Assembly: GCA_035654355.1 (NCBI GenBank)
Contig: DASRXC010000078.1
Span: forward strand, 22,119-86,118
Origin: JAFAHD01 sp035654355
GTDB lineage: Bacteria; Vulcanimicrobiota; Vulcanimicrobiia; Eremiobacterales; Eremiobacteraceae
Reading direction: 5' to 3'
Length of the DNA stretch: 64,000 nucleotides
Shown here: in pieces, positions 61,670 through 64,000 of the stretch
How positions within the stretch are numbered: the first letter of the stretch is position 1
Layout of the letters: the number at the start of each line of letters is the position of its first letter
The notes under the pieces: generated by a model
Database searches by the model: none
Seen by the model: the letters and a program-made list of their open reading frames with translations, nothing else
What the model was told of the DNA's origin: nothing
Position numbers and translations under genes: made by a program

Positions 61670-61689
61670 GGAACCTCTTTAGGGGTTCC
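61670..61689 (-). repeat. Hairpin in the leader of the hydrolase gene
   Basis: An 8-bp stem (GGAACC... / ...GGTTCC, one GU pair) with a 4-nt loop, about 10 bp upstream of the ribosome site. Purpose unknown; it could be the end of a transcript from the SpoIID gene or a leader element. Confidence 0.35.
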
Positions 61690-61777
61690 ACCGCTTAGCC
61701 CGTCAGAGTCGCATTCCATTCACTACGACATGGGATTTTTTTGACGCTCAGTGAGCGCCGTTCTGATAGAAAGTTTT

Positions 61778-62986
61778 CTAGCGCAGGCTTGGGTTCGAAA
61801 GCACGGTCCCCGGGAAATAGGCCTCGACGATCTGTGCCGCTTGCAACCCAGCATTCGCTCGGCCGCGGGCACCCCATTGGCACATGCCGACGCCGTGCCC
61901 TAAGCCATGGCCCTTGAAGACGAAGCCGTTGACCGACACGATGACGTCGAACATGGTGCTGGGCAAGACCTTATATCCGAGCACGCTCGCCATCTGCGAG
62001 TAGAACTGGCGCGCGTCCATGTCGTAGCTGGGCGCGCCGGACGTGCGGACGATGCGCACGACTTTGGCTCTTCCGTCGAGCCAGCGATCTTTCACCTGAA
62101 TGTCAGCGAAGTCGCCGACTACCCGCGAAAGATCGTCCGTTTTCAGCGTGTTCTCCCACGCGAAGAACGGCGCGGGCGTGCAGTACGGGCGGCCGCCGCC
62201 GTCTGAGTCTGCGATGCCGCGCAGGTACGGTGGCCCGTCGCGCCCGGTCAGCTCGACCGAATCTGCGGTGTGGCCGCCGCAGGCCGCGCTGTAGAACACG
62301 TCGGCCGGACCGCCCCCGACTTGCAGCGTCATGCCGCTCGTGGCGCTCGCGGCTGACACAAAGGTGGGCACCACGCCGTCAAGGCCCTGATACACTTGGT
62401 TCGATGTGTCGTCCGTGACATCGTACGGTCGCGCTGCGCTGTGCGCAGCGGCACGCACGCCGTACGTGCGCGTCACGATCGCCTGCGCTTTGAGGCTTTC
62501 GACCGGCCAACTCGGACTGATCTCGGACGCAAGCGTCGACGCTACGTACGAATCGAGATCGACCGCGTTCACCGCGAGAACTGACGCACCTGAGCGCTGC
62601 AGCATGATGGTGCCGTTATAATGGCGCGGGGCGTGGCTCGTCGTCGGCCCTGATGCCGACACTTCGAGTGGACCTTGGGCTTGGATCACGACCGGGGCAT
62701 CGCCGACGTTCAGATTTGTCAGCTCTCCCGTGAGCGCACCCGTACGGTCAAAGGTCAGCGCGGGTAACTGACGCGAGGCCGATCCGATCGCGACGGTGAG
62801 CAGCGAGCTGCTGGCGACGTCGACGCGCGAGATCTCCAACCCCGAGAAAAGATGTACGCGGATAGCAGAGGGGAGAGCCGCCGGTTGTTGCGCTGGCGCG
62901 GAGAACGCGAACGCACGCCGTCCGATGCTGTACGCAGCAAGCGCAACGCTGCCTGCCACAAATCCGCGCCGAGTGATTCGATGCAC
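61778..62986 (-). CDS. SpoIID/LytB-domain protein with Tat-type signal
   Basis: 402 residues. The domain signature is YVASTLASEISPSWPVESLKAQAIVTRTYG, FYSAACGGHTADSVELTG and GHGLGHGVGMCQWGARG. SpoIID/LytB domains cut peptidoglycan glycan or modify amidases; outside sporulators they serve unknown wall roles. Residues near the start, ITRRGFVAGSVALAAYS, look like a twin-arginine signal. I chose GTG at 62986; ATG at 63067 gives 27 more residues and has a weak AGAAGTG site. Diverges from the peptidase gene. Confidence 0.88.
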   Translation of the reverse strand: MHRITRRGFVAGSVALAAYSIGRRAFAFSAPAQQPAALPSAIRVHLFSGLEISRVDVASSSLLTVAIGSASRQLPALTFDRTGALTGELTNLNVGDAPVVIQAQGPLEVSASGPTTSHAPRHYNGTIMLQRSGASVLAVNAVDLDSYVASTLASEISPSWPVESLKAQAIVTRTYGVRAAAHSAARPYDVTDDTSNQVYQGLDGVVPTFVSAASATSGMTLQVGGGPADVFYSAACGGHTADSVELTGRDGPPYLRGIADSDGGGRPYCTPAPFFAWENTLKTDDLSRVVGDFADIQVKDRWLDGRAKVVRIVRTSGAPSYDMDARQFYSQMASVLGYKVLPSTMFDVIVSVNGFVFKGHGLGHGVGMCQWGARGRANAGLQAAQIVEAYFPGTVLSNPSLR

Positions 62987-63065
62987 GCTGATATCTGAAG
63001 TTGGCGTTCGAGCGAAGCCTTCCTCGCAGCGAGGCCGCCTTACGGCAACCACCGAAAGCGTGTTC

Positions 63066-64000
63066 ATGATCACTTCTAACATCATGCTGCTGCTGTACGC
63101 CTTGGCGGTAGCGGCGACGACGACCGCATCAACGCCGAGCGCCTCGTCGGCCTTCCAGTCAAGCGGACCATTTACGAAAGCGCCCGCCCTTGGCATCCAT
63201 ATCGGCACGCTGCCGCCGGGAACCAATGACGCGATCACCGACGTCGCCGGCGTCCGCGTCGGTCAGGTGACGCACATCGAAGGCGAAGGCCGGCTTAAGC
63301 CGGGCATCGGTCCGGTGCGAACGGGCATCACGGCGATCATCCCGCGCACGGACATCTGGCACAAGCACATGTACGCGGCAGCATGGCCCCTCAACGGCAA
63401 CGGCGAGATGACCGGCACCAACTGGATCAACGAGTCGGGCTGGCTCGAAACGCCGATCGCGCTGACCGATACGCTTTCGGTCGGGCGGGTCGACGACGGC
63501 GTGATCGGCTGGTTGATCAGAGAATATCCTGGGATCGGCAACACTGAAGACGTGCCGCTGCCGGTCGTCGCCGAAGTCAACGATGATTTCCTCAATGACC
63601 AGGCCGGCCGTCACAACAGCGCAGCCGATGCCGAGCGCGCGCTCGATGACGCTGTTGGCGGTCCGGTCGCGCAGGGAAATGTAGGCGCCGGAACTGGAGC
63701 AGTGGCGCTCGCTTTTCATGGCGGCATCGGAACCGCGTCGCGCGTCGTCGCGCATTCCGACGGCGGATACACCGTCGGCGTGCTCGTCAACATCAATACG
63801 TTTGGACGGCGCCAAGACTTCCGCATCGACGGCGTGCCGGTCGGCGCCGAGATCAAGGACCTACAGCCGGTGGAGCCGCACGCGGAGGGCTCGATCATCA
63901 TGATCGTCGGCACCGACGCCCCGCTCAATCACGAGGAGCTCATCGACATCTGCAAGCGCGCGGCCATAGGCTACGCGCGCACCGGCGGCTCTTCGCGCGA
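63066..64000 (+). CDS. P1/DmpA-family aminopeptidase (cut by window edge)
   Basis: 311 residues visible. The signal-like start LLLYALAVAATTTAS precedes PPGTNDAITDVAGVRVGQVTH, VRTGITAIIPR and WPLNGNGEMTGTNWINESGW, all DmpA/P1 peptidase features. NVGAGTGAVALAFHGGIGTASR and EGSIIMIVGTDAPL follow; the Gly-Ser in EGSIIM is the self-cleavage and nucleophile site. The family removes N-terminal residues, including D-amino acids, from peptides. It has no stop in the window. Confidence 0.9.
   Translation, partial: MITSNIMLLLYALAVAATTTASTPSASSAFQSSGPFTKAPALGIHIGTLPPGTNDAITDVAGVRVGQVTHIEGEGRLKPGIGPVRTGITAIIPRTDIWHKHMYAAAWPLNGNGEMTGTNWINESGWLETPIALTDTLSVGRVDDGVIGWLIREYPGIGNTEDVPLPVVAEVNDDFLNDQAGRHNSAADAERALDDAVGGPVAQGNVGAGTGAVALAFHGGIGTASRVVAHSDGGYTVGVLVNINTFGRRQDFRIDGVPVGAEIKDLQPVEPHAEGSIIMIVGTDAPLNHEELIDICKRAAIGYARTGGSSR

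Noticed and set aside
61731..61760. Hairpin with a T-run near the SpoIID-domain gene end
   Set aside because: The T-run is on the wrong side: on the minus-strand transcript it is an A-run, so it is not a terminator for that gene.

Overview
The window is 64 kb of GC-rich, densely coding bacterial chromosome. I see no rRNA, tRNA, CRISPR array, insertion sequence or prophage. Genes are short-spaced, with many start/stop overlaps (ATGA, GTGA, TGATG, TAGTG) and frequent GTG or TTG starts. Content is mostly housekeeping: SUF iron-sulfur assembly, rpoZ, typA, queD/queE, an NDH-2, a 2-oxoacid dehydrogenase and meaB. The mixture of SufR/SufU-type SUF genes, MeaB, an FlK-like thioesterase and a FusA2-like EF-G paralogue fits an uncultured, probably aerobic soil-type lineage. 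Candidatus Eremiobacterota (WPS-2) is my guess from general style only; there is no marker gene here that proves it.

Layout. 1-5.2 kb: an SNF2 helicase running off the left edge, a secreted protein and an MBL-cupin fusion. 5.3-10.8 kb: a YncE/phosphoesterase, a divergent NDH-2, an Ada-like alkyltransferase and two small coupled genes. 10.8-14.7 kb: an ABC-2 exporter operon with a secreted Kelch protein inserted between the ATPase and the two permeases. 14.7-22.5 kb: methyltransferases, tryptophanase with two hotdog thioesterases, rpoZ with a near-leaderless promoter, queE-queD and a cupin. 22.6-29.4 kb: EF-G-like GTPase, M1 aminopeptidase with HEAT repeats, amidohydrolase, and a PucR-type HTH gene overlapping a Mop gene. 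29.4-34.6 kb: ACT-malic enzyme followed by E1 alpha, E1 beta and E2 of a 2-oxoacid dehydrogenase.

34.7-42.9 kb: a lipoprotein, an MFS exporter, a 0.5 kb gene-free stretch with two perfect DnaA boxes and several palindromes, then a minus-strand operon of LuxE-like, LuxC-like and class III aminotransferase genes. That operon reads as acid activation, reduction to aldehyde and transamination to an amine. A FlK-like thioesterase and an MBL hydrolase diverge from it. 43-49.8 kb: the SUF locus, with sufR and an unusual IscU-like gene diverging from a small heme-less gene followed by sufC, sufB, sufD, a Rieske protein, sufS and sufU. Two face-to-face promoters share a dyad that is a good SufR operator candidate. 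49.9-64 kb: VOC protein, methyltransferase, serine hydrolase, a 32-residue membrane protein coupled to a secreted protein, typA, a LOG-like/beta-CASP/thioesterase cluster, an HExxH secreted protein, meaB, a DNA glycosylase, a chloroperoxidase-like hydrolase, a SpoIID-domain protein and the start of a DmpA-family peptidase cut by the right edge.

The candidates most worth following up for new biology are the LuxE-LuxC-aminotransferase cassette, the DnaA-box/palindrome region next to it, the Kelch-containing ABC operon, and the accessory genes and shared operator in the SUF locus. All functions are inferred from reading translations and motifs; no database search was run.
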